Source: Streptomyces sp. NBC_00690 (lineage in GTDB: Bacteria > Actinomycetota > Actinomycetes > Streptomycetales > Streptomycetaceae). Taken from it: a stretch of DNA of 64,000 bases. A program made the translations under genes and the position numbers. The stretch spans positions 5,607,501-5,671,500 of the forward strand of contig NZ_CP109009.1 of NCBI RefSeq assembly GCF_036226685.1, read 5' to 3'. The stretch's first letter is position 1, and every line of letters starts with the position of its first letter. Below, in pieces: positions 1 through 8,376 of the stretch. Under the pieces are notes generated by a model that was not told the origin of the DNA, did not search any database, and worked only from the letters and a program-made list of their open reading frames with translations.

Positions 1-27
1 CACATCAACTGGGAGCTGGCCTCGTGA
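1..27 (+). CDS. Possible 3' end of a gene entering from the left
   Basis: The first 27 bases read in one frame as HINWELAS followed by TGA, which could be the C-terminus of a plus-strand gene cut by the window edge. It would converge on the TetR gene on the opposite strand. Eight codons are too few to name a family, and the reading could be chance. Confidence 0.3.
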   Translation, partial: HINWELAS

Positions 28-56
28 GCGGTTCGCACACCGGCGTACGGGAGCGG

Positions 57-617
57 TCAGTGTGCGGCGAGCGCGCGGAGCGCGAGTTCTACCTGGTGGG
101 CGATAGCGGCTGGCTCATCGTCGGGCAGCAACTGCGCGATGCGGATGAGTCCGAGGAGTTGATAGGCGATGTCGTCCGCTGTCACATCGCGAGCAAGGGT
201 CCGATCGCCTTGGGAGCGGTCAACGGCCTCTTGGCCGATCTTGGTGAGATGCGCCAGGCAGCGCTGGAGGTCTGCATCCGACGGCGATCCGCCTGCCAGT
301 ACATCGATCATCGCCTGGTTGGCGACCAGGCCGGTGATCGTGGCGGTGAAGAACTCGCGGAGGCCGTCCACTGCGGAAGACCCCGTTGGCAGGGGGGCCC
401 GTGCGAGTGCGGCGAGATCGGTCCCGGTCACGGCCTGCACGAGGTGTTCGCGGGTGGGGAAGTGCCGGTAGAGGGTCCCGATGCCGACGCCGGCCGCCGT
501 GGCGACGGCCCGCATGTCAACGGCCATGCCGGACCGTCGGAACGCCTCGCCCGCCGCGGTGAGGATGCGTTCCCTGTTGGCTGCGGCGTCTCGGCGCTGC
601 TTGCGATCCTGTGACAT
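57..617 (-). CDS. TetR family transcriptional repressor
   Basis: A 186-residue TetR-type regulator. The N-terminal DNA-binding part (about residues 10-55) shows the usual pattern: a first helix around ILTAAGEAFRRSG, a central VATAAGVGIGTLYRHF helix-turn-helix, then a divergent ligand-binding C-terminus. I chose the ATG at 617 because the protein begins MSQDRKQRR there. GGAGGG abuts the ATG, so spacing is unusually short and the exact start is open. It is divergent from the SDR-like gene at 707. Two near-identical palindromes in the shared intergenic region are the obvious operators, so it probably represses itself and the SDR-like gene. The ligand is unknown. Confidence 0.9.
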   Translation of the reverse strand: MSQDRKQRRDAAANRERILTAAGEAFRRSGMAVDMRAVATAAGVGIGTLYRHFPTREHLVQAVTGTDLAALARAPLPTGSSAVDGLREFFTATITGLVANQAMIDVLAGGSPSDADLQRCLAHLTKIGQEAVDRSQGDRTLARDVTADDIAYQLLGLIRIAQLLPDDEPAAIAHQVELALRALAAH

Positions 618-631
618 CCCTCCACTATAGC

Positions 632-687
632 GATTCGGAACACGTGTTCCGTTTGATGCTATCTTGATTCGGAACACATGTTCCGTT
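632..687. promoter_or_regulatory. Duplicated palindromic operator between tetR and the SDR-like gene
   Basis: Two 16-bp palindromes, CGGAACACGTGTTCCG (636-651) and CGGAACACATGTTCCG (670-685), lie in the 89-bp divergent region. Each is preceded by GATT and followed by TT, so the repeated block is about 22 bp. The second differs from the first at one base. Centre-to-centre spacing is 34 bp, close to three helical turns, which would put two repressor dimers on one face of the DNA. That the adjacent TetR protein binds them is inference from position and symmetry. Confidence 0.8.
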
Positions 688-706
688 ACGGAGGGGAGTG
701 GGCGCG

Positions 707-1528
707 ATGCACACGATGGTGATCACAGGAGGCACCGACGGTATGGGCGCGGCCCTGGCCCGCCACTACCTCGCGGCCGGGGAGCGCGTCACGGTGATCG
801 GAAGGAGCCGCAGCAAGTTCGATGCGCTGGTGACGGCCGTGTCCTGCGTGGATCCGTCGGCAGCGGCGCGGGCTGAGTTCGTCCCAGCTGACCTGTCCCT
901 GGTCGCCGACAGCCGGCGGGTGGTCGATCACCTCCTGGCGCACCATGAGCGCATCGACTCCCTGGTGCTGGCCGCCTCCTTCATCCGGCAGCGCAGGCAG
1001 ACCACGACCGAAGGACATGAGGCGTCCTGGGCGCTGTTCTTCCTCAGCAAGTACCTCTTCGTCACCGGACTCGCTCCGCTGCTTCGTGTCGCCGAACGGC
1101 CGGTGATCGTGAACACCGCCGTCCCGGGTGCGCGAGTGGATGCGGTGAACTTCGAGGACCTGGAGATGGTCCATGAGTTCACCTTCAGACGCTCCAATGC
1201 CCAGCAGCGTCGCGCCAACGAACTCCTCGGGGTCCTCGCCGCCGACGGCATTCCCAACCTCGCCTACATCACCTGGGGCCCGGCCCGGCTGGTGCGTTCC
1301 AGCTTCGCGGGCGAGGTCGGAGGGGTCATGCGCATCACCGCCGCCGTCCTCGGGCGCCTACTGGGCCAGCGCCCGGAAGCCGCGGTAGGCCCGATCATCC
1401 GCATCATCGATGATCCGAGCCCGGGACGAGCCGCCTACCGCGGCGCAACCGAGCGCGCCCTCAACGTCGGCCGCCAGGACGGGACGGACGCCGTACGGCT
1501 GGCTGCGGCGGTCGAGGAGGGCCTGTGA
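707..1528 (+). CDS. SDR-like protein with a degenerate active site
   Basis: A 273-residue short-chain dehydrogenase/reductase fold protein. The N-terminal nucleotide motif TGGTDGMG (TGxxxGxG) is intact, so it should bind NAD(P). The catalytic residues do not look intact: in the block where the family has YxxSKxANxL this protein has NAQQRRANELL, replacing Tyr by Asn and Lys by Arg, and the catalytic Ser region reads VNTAVPG. It may be a cofactor-binding sensor or have altered chemistry. The ATG at 707 follows GGAGGGGAG at a normal distance; an in-frame GTG lies at 698. Probably controlled by the divergent TetR protein through the palindromes at 636 and 670. Confidence 0.85.
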   Translation: MHTMVITGGTDGMGAALARHYLAAGERVTVIGRSRSKFDALVTAVSCVDPSAAARAEFVPADLSLVADSRRVVDHLLAHHERIDSLVLAASFIRQRRQTTTEGHEASWALFFLSKYLFVTGLAPLLRVAERPVIVNTAVPGARVDAVNFEDLEMVHEFTFRRSNAQQRRANELLGVLAADGIPNLAYITWGPARLVRSSFAGEVGGVMRITAAVLGRLLGQRPEAAVGPIIRIIDDPSPGRAAYRGATERALNVGRQDGTDAVRLAAAVEEGL

Positions 1529-1648
1529 CGGCTCGGGGCTACGGCTGCCGTCGGACGGAAGCCCGACGGAACCACCGCCGATCATCTACGAGCCCGAGTC
1601 CCCGCCCGTAGGTGACCAAGGAGGCAGGGGCAGGGCGGAAGCACTCAT

Positions 1649-2065
1649 CTAGGAGGTGAAGGCTTCGCTGATGGCGTGACTGTCCTCGTGCATGCGGTAG
1701 CCGGTGATCTTGCCGTCGGCCGCGGTGATGTGGAGGGCGAAGTGGTTGGTGAAGGACTTGCCGGTGGCCAGGACTCCGAAGCGGTTGTGGCCGATGACCA
1801 CGGCGTGGTTGCCGTCGACGACGGTGGTAGCGACGACGTACTCCTCGGCGGGAGTCAGATGCTGTCCGAAGGAGGCGAAGAACGCGGCGATGTCGTCCTT
1901 GCTGGTGCGGCTGCCGGCCCACGGGATGTTGGGGGCGCCGGCGACCTGGAAGTCGACGCCGTCGTCGAAGAGGTCCAGCAGGGCGGGCACGTCGCCTTCG
2001 CCGAAGCGCGCGAAGAATGCGTCGACGACATCACGGGTGCTGGTCGGGGCGGTGCTGGTGCTCAT
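1649..2065 (-). CDS. SnoaL-like / NTF2-fold protein
   Basis: A 138-residue protein with the small alpha+beta barrel pattern of the SnoaL/ketosteroid-isomerase-like group: an N-terminal helix (DVVDAFFARFGEGDVPALLDLF), a mid-section with tryptophan and glycine turns, and a C-terminal strand pair (FALHITAADGKITGYRMHED). Members include polyketide cyclases and stress proteins, so the substrate cannot be assigned. It starts at an ATG with only a weak purine stretch upstream. A seven-copy heptamer repeat sits just 14 bases upstream of the start and could affect expression. It is divergent from the GlxA-type regulator at 2266, which may control it. Confidence 0.8.
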   Translation of the reverse strand: MSTSTAPTSTRDVVDAFFARFGEGDVPALLDLFDDGVDFQVAGAPNIPWAGSRTSKDDIAAFFASFGQHLTPAEEYVVATTVVDGNHAVVIGHNRFGVLATGKSFTNHFALHITAADGKITGYRMHEDSHAISEAFTS

Positions 2066-2079
2066 GGTGGTTCCGTTCT

Positions 2080-2133
2080 GGGTGATGGGTGATGGGTGAT
2101 GGGTGATGGGTGATGGGTGATGGGTGATGGGTG
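2080..2133. repeat. Seven-copy GGGTGAT heptamer repeat upstream of the SnoaL-like gene
   Basis: GGGTGAT is repeated seven times without a mismatch from 2080 to 2128, then a partial unit to 2133. On the minus strand the tract (ATCACCC units) occupies about -15 to -64 relative to the SnoaL-like ATG, so copy-number change would alter leader length or promoter spacing without touching protein. Perfect heptamers of this kind are prone to slippage. Confidence 0.95.
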
Positions 2134-2265
2134 GAGTCGGCGGTGAGGCTGTGCCGCGGGAGTTTCTTGGGATTTGTGCGAGTTCCCTCGGGTGTGTCCC
2201 CAGACTGCCCGGGCGGAGAGCGCCCCAGTAGTGGCCCGATGGTCAAGGAGTGAAAGGATCGGGTC

Positions 2266-3246
2266 ATGCACCGCGTTGGCGTTCTGGCCCTGGATGGCGT
2301 GGTCCCCTTTGAACTCGGAATCCCCGCGCGGATCTTCGGCGCCGCCCGCGACAGCACGGGCAAGCGGCTCTACTCCGTGACCACGTGCAGCTTGGACGGC
2401 CGGCCCGTCCGTGCAGAGGCCGACTACCAACTCACCGTCTCCCACGACGCATCCCTGCTGGCCACCGTCGACACCGTCGTCATCCCGCCCTCCCACGCGC
2501 TGGGCCCCATCCGTGAGGAGGGCCGGCTGCCCGACGCCCTGCGCGAGGCCCTGGCCGCCATTCGTCCGGGCGCCCGGATCGTGGCGATCTGCACCGGCAC
2601 CTATGTACTGGCCGCCGCGGGACTGCTCGACGGCCGCCCCGCCACCACGCACTGGCGCGAAGCCGACCGTCTCCAGCGCATGTTCACCACCGTGCGCATC
2701 GACCCCGACGTCCTCTTCGTCGACGACGGTGAAATCCTCACCTCGGCGGGGGTGGCCGCAGGAATCGATCTATGCCTGCACATCGTCCGCCGTGACCACG
2801 GCAGCGATATCGCCAATGAGGTCGCCCGCTCCTGCGTCGTACCGCCTTGGCGCGACGGCGGCCAGGCCCAGTACATCCGGCGCCCCGTCCCCGACCCCAC
2901 CGCACCCGGCACCGCCCCCACACAGGCGTGGGTCATGGAACGACTCTCCGAACCCATCGCCTTGGTCGACATGGCCGTCCATGCAGGCGTCAGTGTGCGT
3001 ACCTTCACCCGCCGTTTCCGTGACGAGGTCGGCACCAGCCCCGGTCGATGGCTCATCCGTCAGCGGGTCGATCTCGCCCGGCACCTGCTGGAGAGCACCG
3101 ACTGGCCCGTCGACCTGGTCGCCGACCGTGCTGGGTTCGGCACCGGTGTCTCCCTGCGCCAGCACCTTCATGCCGCCATCGGCGTCACACCTCAGGCATA
3201 CCGCCGCACCTTCCGTCCTGCGCCCGCAGCCGGGTCGGCCCGCTAG
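2266..3246 (+). CDS. GlxA family regulator (DJ-1/PfpI domain plus AraC-type HTH)
   Basis: A 326-residue two-domain regulator. Residues 1-190 form a DJ-1/PfpI-like domain, including the nucleophile-elbow-like CTGTYVLAAAGLLDGRPATTHW segment. Residues about 215-315 carry an AraC/XylS double helix-turn-helix (MAVHAGVSVRTFTRRFRDEVGTSPGRWL and the second helix ending in TPQAYRRTF). The combination is that of the GlxA family of amidotransferase-like AraC regulators. The ATG at 2266 is preceded by AAGGAGTGAAAGG. It is divergent from the SnoaL-like gene. A GCCCGC/GCGGGC hairpin overlaps the stop codon. Confidence 0.9.
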   Translation: MHRVGVLALDGVVPFELGIPARIFGAARDSTGKRLYSVTTCSLDGRPVRAEADYQLTVSHDASLLATVDTVVIPPSHALGPIREEGRLPDALREALAAIRPGARIVAICTGTYVLAAAGLLDGRPATTHWREADRLQRMFTTVRIDPDVLFVDDGEILTSAGVAAGIDLCLHIVRRDHGSDIANEVARSCVVPPWRDGGQAQYIRRPVPDPTAPGTAPTQAWVMERLSEPIALVDMAVHAGVSVRTFTRRFRDEVGTSPGRWLIRQRVDLARHLLESTDWPVDLVADRAGFGTGVSLRQHLHAAIGVTPQAYRRTFRPAPAAGSAR

Positions 3247-3254
3247 CGGCGGGC
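3238..3254 (+). terminator. Short GC hairpin over the stop codon of the GlxA-type gene
   Basis: GCCCGC and GCGGGC flank TAGCG, a six-base-pair stem that includes the stop codon and is followed by a modest T-containing stretch. It is weak as a terminator. Confidence 0.3.
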
Positions 3255-3396
3255 AATTCGTCGCTCTGTTTTGCCCACGGGACCGCCGCGTGGCCGGTGG
3301 GGCATGTTCGCCCGATGTGGATCAAGGGGAGGGGAGTGGGAAAGCGATGTCGAGAAGTCGATTAAACTCCTGGGGAATGATCGAAAGGGCTGATCA

Positions 3397-4338
3397 GTGG
3401 GCGTAGTGAACCGGGGCAAGCAGCCCAGCCTCACCCAGTTGCGTGCCTTCGCCGCCGTCGCCGAGCATCTGCACTTCCGGGATGCCGCCGCGGCCATCGG
3501 CATGAGCCAGCCCGCCCTTTCCGGTGCCGTCTCCGCCCTGGAGGACGCCCTCGGGGTGCAGCTGGTCGAGCGTACGACCCGCAAGGTGCTGCTCTCCCCT
3601 GCGGGCGAGCGGCTCGCCGCCCGGGCCCATGCCGTCCTACGGGCCGTCGGTGCGCTGATGGAGGAGGCCGAGGCGGCACGGGCGCCCTTCACCGGCGTAC
3701 TGCGGCTGGGGGTGATCCCCACCGTCGCGCCCTATCTGCTGCCGACGGTCCTGCGCCTGGTCCAGGACGCCTATCCGGATCTGGAGCTCCAGGTCCACGA
3801 GGAGCAGACCGCCTCGCTGCTGGACGGACTGACCGCGGGACGGCTCGACCTCCTGCTCCTCGCGCTGCCGCTGGGGCTGCCAGGACTGGCGGAGTTCCCG
3901 CTCTTCGACGAGGACTTCGTCCTGGTCACCCCCGAAAGCCATCCACTCGGCGGCCGTCCGGACATAGCGCCGGGGGCGCTCAGAGAACTGCCGATGCTCC
4001 TCCTCGACGAGGGGCACTGTCTGCGCGGTCAGGCCCTCGACATCTGCCGGGAAGCGGGCCGGGGCGACGACGCCTCGGTGACCACCACGGCTGCCGGGCT
4101 CTCCACCCTGGTCCAACTGGTGGCCGGCGGCCTCGGGGTCACCCTGCTTCCCCGTACGGCCGTCGAGGTCGAAGCCGGTCGCGGCGGGCTCAAGACCGCG
4201 TCCTTCGCCGAGCCCGCTCCCACCCGCAGGATCGCCCTGGTCGCCCGCCCCGGAGCCGCACGGCACGCCGAGTTCGCCGAGTTCGCCGGGGCACTGCGTG
4301 AGGCGCTGCGCCCACTGCCGGTACGGATCGCATCCTGA
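3397..4338 (+). CDS. oxyR: LysR family peroxide regulator OxyR
   Basis: A 313-residue LysR-type regulator with an N-terminal winged helix (LRAFAAVAEHLHFRDAAAAIG, then SQPALSGAVSALEDALGV) and a C-terminal sensor domain. The best identity clue is the pair of cysteines C208 and C217 in a GHCLRGQALDICREAG segment, nine residues apart, as for the disulfide-forming pair of OxyR. A GTG start at 3397 follows GAAAGGG. From what I recall, streptomycete oxyR usually sits beside ahpC/ahpD; here neither is present, although a catalase gene lies about 8 kb downstream. A generic LysR reading is possible but less likely. Confidence 0.8.
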   Translation: MGVVNRGKQPSLTQLRAFAAVAEHLHFRDAAAAIGMSQPALSGAVSALEDALGVQLVERTTRKVLLSPAGERLAARAHAVLRAVGALMEEAEAARAPFTGVLRLGVIPTVAPYLLPTVLRLVQDAYPDLELQVHEEQTASLLDGLTAGRLDLLLLALPLGLPGLAEFPLFDEDFVLVTPESHPLGGRPDIAPGALRELPMLLLDEGHCLRGQALDICREAGRGDDASVTTTAAGLSTLVQLVAGGLGVTLLPRTAVEVEAGRGGLKTASFAEPAPTRRIALVARPGAARHAEFAEFAGALREALRPLPVRIAS

Positions 4339-4368
4339 GGCGCGCACGGAGCGAGCCGCCGCCCGCGG

Positions 4369-6798
4369 TCACTCCGTGCGCAGGCCGTCCGGACGCATCA
4401 TCCGCCACAGCGGCGGCAGGCTGAGCAGTGTCACGAGCAGGATGACCGCGGCCCCCACCCCGGCCACGGGGAGGAACAGCCACCAGCGGGTGACCTCCTT
4501 GCCGGTCAGGGCCAGCATGGCGGCCCCCAGCGCCAGGCCGCCGGCGATGGCCACCGCGGTACCCAGTACCACCGGCACCGCCGTCTGCCACAGCACCGAC
4601 CAGGCCAGGGTCGTACGGCGGGTGCCGAAGGCGACCAGCGATGCCAGCAGCCGTCGCCGTTCCGTGAGCTGTTCGAGCTGGGACACCAGCATCGAGGCGG
4701 CGATCAGTCCCAGGGTGGCGGTGGCGGCTGCGAGCAGGCCGGTCTGGAGGCTCTCGTACCGGGCATCGCGCTCGATCATCCGGATCGACCAGATCCGCAT
4801 CGCGGGGTCGATGGCCGCTGCCGTGTTGCGGACGTGTTCCCGGGCGTCGGGGAGGCCCCCGTCCAGGCTCACCTGGGCCGTCGTCGTACCGCTGGGCAGC
4901 AGTGCGACGTCCAGTGCGCCGAAGGTGGCGAAGACGCCGATGGTCTCCCAGTCCTCAGGGTCCTTGGCGACGACGGTCCGTGTGTCGCGCGGCAGGGTCC
5001 ACAGGGGTGAGCGTTTGCCCTCGCCGTCGCTCAGGAGCAGGGCCGTTCCCTTCCTGGCGGTGACGTCCACCCATTTGTTCTGCTCGCGGCTGTGGGCGCT
5101 GTGGATGACGAAGGTGTCCCCGTCCGCGCAGGAATCGATCGTGGCCAACTGCTGCAACGTGGCGCAGTTGCCCATGGTCAGCGAGGTCACCGTGTTCCCC
5201 TCGGGGTGCTGCACCGCCGCCCGAACGGTGGTGATCACCTTCCGGACCCCCTCGGTCCGCTCCAGTTCCCGGGCCATGCGGTCCGCCAGCGGCCGGCTGG
5301 GAAGGTCCGATGAGACATTGAGCTGGTTCCAGCCGGGATTCTTGCTCAGCGTCCTGTTGAACTCGTCGTGCATTCCGGCGAACAGCATCTGGAGGGCGAT
5401 CGCCCCCGCCACCGCGACCATGATCCCGCTCACCGCGCGGGTCGGCGGGCCGCTGCTCAGCTGGAGTCTGCGGGTCGCCAGTTGCCAAGGGAGCGGACCG
5501 CCCCGCATCCGCCCCACCACGGCCTCGACCAGCCACGGCAGCAGGGCGGCCACACCGAGGAGCATCAGGATCGAGCCCAGGGCGATGGGGAGCGGATCGA
5601 CCACCCGGGGCGATTCGACGTCACCGACGCCGTCTACGTTGAGCAGCAGCAACAGCCCCACGGCCGGCAGCAACGGGCGCCACCAGAACCGGCGGCGCGG
5701 TGGGGTGGAACGGCGCACCACACCGAGCGGTTCGATCACCACCGAACGCAGTGCGACCAGGGTGACCAGGATCGAGGCGGCGGGTACGGACACCAGCAGC
5801 GCCGCGGTGAGTTCAGGCAGCGGCACCACGTCCGATGGGAAGGCGCTCAGCTCCCAGATGCGTATCCATCCGGCGAACTGCCGGACCAGTGCGAACAGGG
5901 CGACGCCGCAGAGCACCCCCAGCACCGAGCCGAACAGGGCCTCGCCCGCGGCGATCCTTCGGGTGGTGGGTGCGTCGGCTCCCACCAGGCGTAGTGCGGC
6001 CAGCCTTCGATCGCGTCGATCGCCACCGAACCGCACGGCGGTGGCGATGAACACGGCCACCGGCACCAACAGCACAACGCAGGCGAGCGTGATCACGACC
6101 ACGAGGAGCGGATCGTAGGGCAGGGACTCCGCCGTCGGGCCGCCCCAGCCGTCGGTCCTTTCGGCCCCGTCGCCCGGCGCCAGGCTGGAACTTCCCGCGT
6201 AGAAGAAGAGCTCGCCGGGGTCGAGGAGTCCCGTGTCCCCGATGGTGCCGATCACCCGGTGGTCCAACCGGTGGGCCAGCAGCCGTCCCTCGTCGGACGC
6301 GAGCAGTTCCCGGAGGGCGGGGGAGACCAACATCTCGCCGGGCCCGGGCAGTTCCCCGATGCCGGGAGGAAGCGTCGGCCGCGCGCCCTCCGCGCGCAGG
6401 AGCACGCCCTCGACGACCTCTTCGCGGTACTCGGTCGACGCATCGGCCCAAACCATCGATGTGGCCGTGGCCGTGGCCGTTGACTTTGGCGTGGACGCCC
6501 CCGACGCCCCCGACGCTGCCGACGTCACGGGGTCTACGACCATGGCCCCGGACGGGGTACGGGCCTCGGCCCGTCGATCCCGGTTGTCCATGATCTGCGG
6601 CACCGACGCCGCGATCAGCAGCAGTGCGACGCCGAGTCCGACACCCGCGGCGGTCAAAGCGTTGCGCAACCACCCCTCGCGCCCGCCGAAGGCCCCGAAG
6701 CGCAGGCCGTACGCCAGGTCCCGAAGCCAACTCCGGATACGACCGGGGCGGTGGTACCGAGCGGGGGCGCGGTCGCTGCGCTCTTCCGTGAGGATCAT
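4369..6798 (-). CDS. FtsX-type ABC transporter permease
   Basis: An 809-residue membrane protein with the MacB/FtsX-like architecture. There is an N-terminal membrane segment (ALTAAGVGLGVALLLIAASV), a long extracytoplasmic domain, a cluster of membrane helices near the middle, a second extracytoplasmic part (about residues 470-650), and three C-terminal helices ending in LLSLPPLWRMMRPDGLRTE. These permeases move lipids, peptides or antibiotics or relay signals across the membrane. I start at ATG 6798 (MILTEERS); the longer reading begins with a proline-rich stretch that does not look like a transporter N-terminus. It lies downstream of the ATPase and PadR genes, presumably as one unit. Confidence 0.9.
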   Translation of the reverse strand: MILTEERSDRAPARYHRPGRIRSWLRDLAYGLRFGAFGGREGWLRNALTAAGVGLGVALLLIAASVPQIMDNRDRRAEARTPSGAMVVDPVTSAASGASGASTPKSTATATATSMVWADASTEYREEVVEGVLLRAEGARPTLPPGIGELPGPGEMLVSPALRELLASDEGRLLAHRLDHRVIGTIGDTGLLDPGELFFYAGSSSLAPGDGAERTDGWGGPTAESLPYDPLLVVVITLACVVLLVPVAVFIATAVRFGGDRRDRRLAALRLVGADAPTTRRIAAGEALFGSVLGVLCGVALFALVRQFAGWIRIWELSAFPSDVVPLPELTAALLVSVPAASILVTLVALRSVVIEPLGVVRRSTPPRRRFWWRPLLPAVGLLLLLNVDGVGDVESPRVVDPLPIALGSILMLLGVAALLPWLVEAVVGRMRGGPLPWQLATRRLQLSSGPPTRAVSGIMVAVAGAIALQMLFAGMHDEFNRTLSKNPGWNQLNVSSDLPSRPLADRMARELERTEGVRKVITTVRAAVQHPEGNTVTSLTMGNCATLQQLATIDSCADGDTFVIHSAHSREQNKWVDVTARKGTALLLSDGEGKRSPLWTLPRDTRTVVAKDPEDWETIGVFATFGALDVALLPSGTTTAQVSLDGGLPDAREHVRNTAAAIDPAMRIWSIRMIERDARYESLQTGLLAAATATLGLIAASMLVSQLEQLTERRRLLASLVAFGTRRTTLAWSVLWQTAVPVVLGTAVAIAGGLALGAAMLALTGKEVTRWWLFLPVAGVGAAVILLVTLLSLPPLWRMMRPDGLRTE

Positions 6799-6856
6799 TG
6801 CGTGGGGGTCCGGATCATGTGATCTGTGGGGGTGGGGAGCTTCGGGCGGCGGAGTG

Positions 6857-7543
6857 TCACAGGGTGTGGTCGGGGTCCCGGGTCCTGCCGTCGCGGACGA
6901 CGATCTCCCGGTCCGAGTAGGCGGCCACCCGGGTCTCGTGGGTGACAAGGACGACGGCGGCGTTCGTGGACCGCGCCGCCTCGGTCAGCAACTCCATGAC
7001 CCGCTCACCGCTGTAGGAATCCAGGGCTCCGGTCGGCTCGTCGGCGAACACAACCCGCGGCGAGGTCACCAGGGCACGGGCGACGGCCACGCGTTGCCCC
7101 TGCCCACCGGAGATCTCCCCGGGCCGCTTGGCGCCCACGTCCGCGACCTCCAGACGCTCCAGCCACTCCGCGGCGGTCGCCTCGGCCGCCTTGCGACGGA
7201 CCCCGGCCAGCCGCAGCGGCAGGGCCACGTTCTCCGTACAGCTCAACTCCGGGACGAGTTGCCCGAACTGGAAGACGAACCCGAATTCGGTACGTCGCAG
7301 GGCGCTGCGCTCGGCGTCTGAGAGCGCGCACAGGTCCTGTCCGGCGTAGCGGATCTTGCCGGCGTCCGGCGGGACGATCCCCGCGAGACAGTGCAACAGC
7401 GTCGACTTCCCCGAGCCGGACGGGCCCAGCACCGCCACCACCTCGCCGGGGTGGATGGAGAAGGAGGCACCGGCCAGCGCCGGGGTGTGGGCGTAGGACT
7501 TGTGGATGTCCTCGGCGACCAGGAGGGATCCCTCGGGGATCAT
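6857..7543 (-). CDS. ABC transporter ATP-binding protein
   Basis: A 228-residue ATPase of the LolD/MacB type. Walker A is GPSGSGKST (about residues 39-47), the signature motif is ISGGQGQRVAVARA, and Walker B is VVFADEPTGALD, followed by the switch histidine in VLVTHETRVA. The signature has Ile-Ser-Gly-Gly-Gln-Gly rather than the usual Leu-Ser-Gly-Gly-Gln-Gln. Its ATG overlaps the PadR stop codon by four bases (ATGA), so translation is coupled. It should energise the FtsX-type permease encoded 58 bases downstream. Confidence 0.95.
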   Translation of the reverse strand: MIPEGSLLVAEDIHKSYAHTPALAGASFSIHPGEVVAVLGPSGSGKSTLLHCLAGIVPPDAGKIRYAGQDLCALSDAERSALRRTEFGFVFQFGQLVPELSCTENVALPLRLAGVRRKAAEATAAEWLERLEVADVGAKRPGEISGGQGQRVAVARALVTSPRVVFADEPTGALDSYSGERVMELLTEAARSTNAAVVLVTHETRVAAYSDREIVVRDGRTRDPDHTL

Positions 7544-8064
7544 GCGCCGACCTCCGCAGCGAGCCGGTCCAGCCGGGTGGAGGTCAGCTCCAGCCAGCGC
7601 AGATCGGCTTCGAGATGGAACAGCGCGTGATCGCAGATCAGTTGGTCCGCCAGGTCGCCGTGCCGCTTGCGGTCGGTGAGCACGCGCATCAGCCGTAGGT
7701 GCTCGGCGCGCTGGGTGTCCAGCAGGGCCGCGGCGCTCCGGCCGGTGAGCAGGGCGATGACGACCTTGGTGTACAGAGTGGACTGGAGGTAGGGCTCCGG
7801 CTTCTCCGGCTGGGTGAGCCAGAGGGACACATCGGTGATCCCGGCTTCGGTGATGGCGTAGCGCTTGCGCTCCGGCCCTCCGCCGGCCTCCATGCCGTCG
7901 ACTTCGACCAGCCCGTTCTTGAGCAGCCGCGACATCGTCGAGTAGACCTGCCCGTAGTGCAGAGGACGGTCCTGCCCGAACTTTTCGTCGAAGGCGCGCT
8001 TGAGGTCGTAACCGTGGCGCGGCCCGGATTCCAGGAGCGCGAGGAGGGTGTGACCTATCGACAT
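7540..8064 (-). CDS. PadR family transcriptional regulator
   Basis: A 174-residue PadR regulator: an N-terminal winged helix (SIGHTLLALLESGPRHGYDLKRAF, GQVYSTMSRLLKNGLVEVDG, ERKRYAITEAG) and a C-terminal helical dimerisation region. An upstream in-frame GTG at 8073 is an alternative start; neither start has a clear ribosome-binding site, so a leaderless transcript is possible. First gene of a padR/ATPase/permease unit, and the usual role of such PadR proteins is to repress the linked transporter until a drug-like ligand binds. A GTAC-containing region (CTGTACGTGGTGAGTAC) just upstream could hold its operator. Confidence 0.9.
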   Translation of the reverse strand: MSIGHTLLALLESGPRHGYDLKRAFDEKFGQDRPLHYGQVYSTMSRLLKNGLVEVDGMEAGGGPERKRYAITEAGITDVSLWLTQPEKPEPYLQSTLYTKVVIALLTGRSAAALLDTQRAEHLRLMRVLTDRKRHGDLADQLICDHALFHLEADLRWLELTSTRLDRLAAEVGA

Positions 8065-8106
8065 GTCCAGCACTGTACGTGGTGAGTACGGCGCCCTCGC
8101 ATATGA

Positions 8107-8138
8107 GCGCCCGAACCGGCGTTCACCGGCTCGGGCGC
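8107..8138 (-). terminator. Terminator downstream of the ribbon-helix-helix gene
   Basis: GCGCCCGA-CCGG and CCGG-TCGGGCGC pair as a 13-base stem with one mismatch around a six-base loop. It lies between the RHH gene end (8143) and the padR start on the same strand, separating the two units. Confidence 0.7.
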
Positions 8139-8142
8139 GTGC

Positions 8143-8376
8143 TCACTCGTGCGTCGGAGCTTCCGGGGGAGGCGTCTGCTTCGGTGGACGGCCCCGCCGG
8201 GGGATGGGGCCCACACCCCCCGGCAGTCGACCTGCCTCAGACAGTGCACGTCGTAGCAGGTACTCGATCTGCGCATTGGCACTGCGCAGTTCGTCGGACG
8301 CCCACCGGGCCAGCGCGTCGTAGACCACCGGGTCCAGCCGCAGTAGTACCTGTTTGCGCTCGGCCGGGGGCGTCAC
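8143..8376 (-). CDS. Small ribbon-helix-helix-like protein coupled to the SPFH gene
   Basis: A 77-residue protein. Residues 8-46 ([20 protein letters not shown], then [12 protein letters not shown]) follow the ribbon-helix-helix pattern: a basic strand, then two helices with a surface-exposed face. The tail is proline- and arginine-rich. A GTG at 8376 overlaps the SPFH stop codon as GTGA, so it is translated with that gene. RHH proteins of this kind are usually DNA-binding or antitoxin-like, but no toxin is adjacent. Function unknown; it may regulate the SPFH promoter. Confidence 0.75.
   Translation of the reverse strand: MTPPAERKQVLLRLDPVVYDALARWASDELRSANAQIEYLLRRALSEAGRLPGGVGPIPRRGRPPKQTPPPEAPTHE

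Noticed and set aside
24..614. Long open frame on the plus strand across the TetR gene
   Set aside because: It is the antisense of a clear TetR protein; high GC keeps several frames open.
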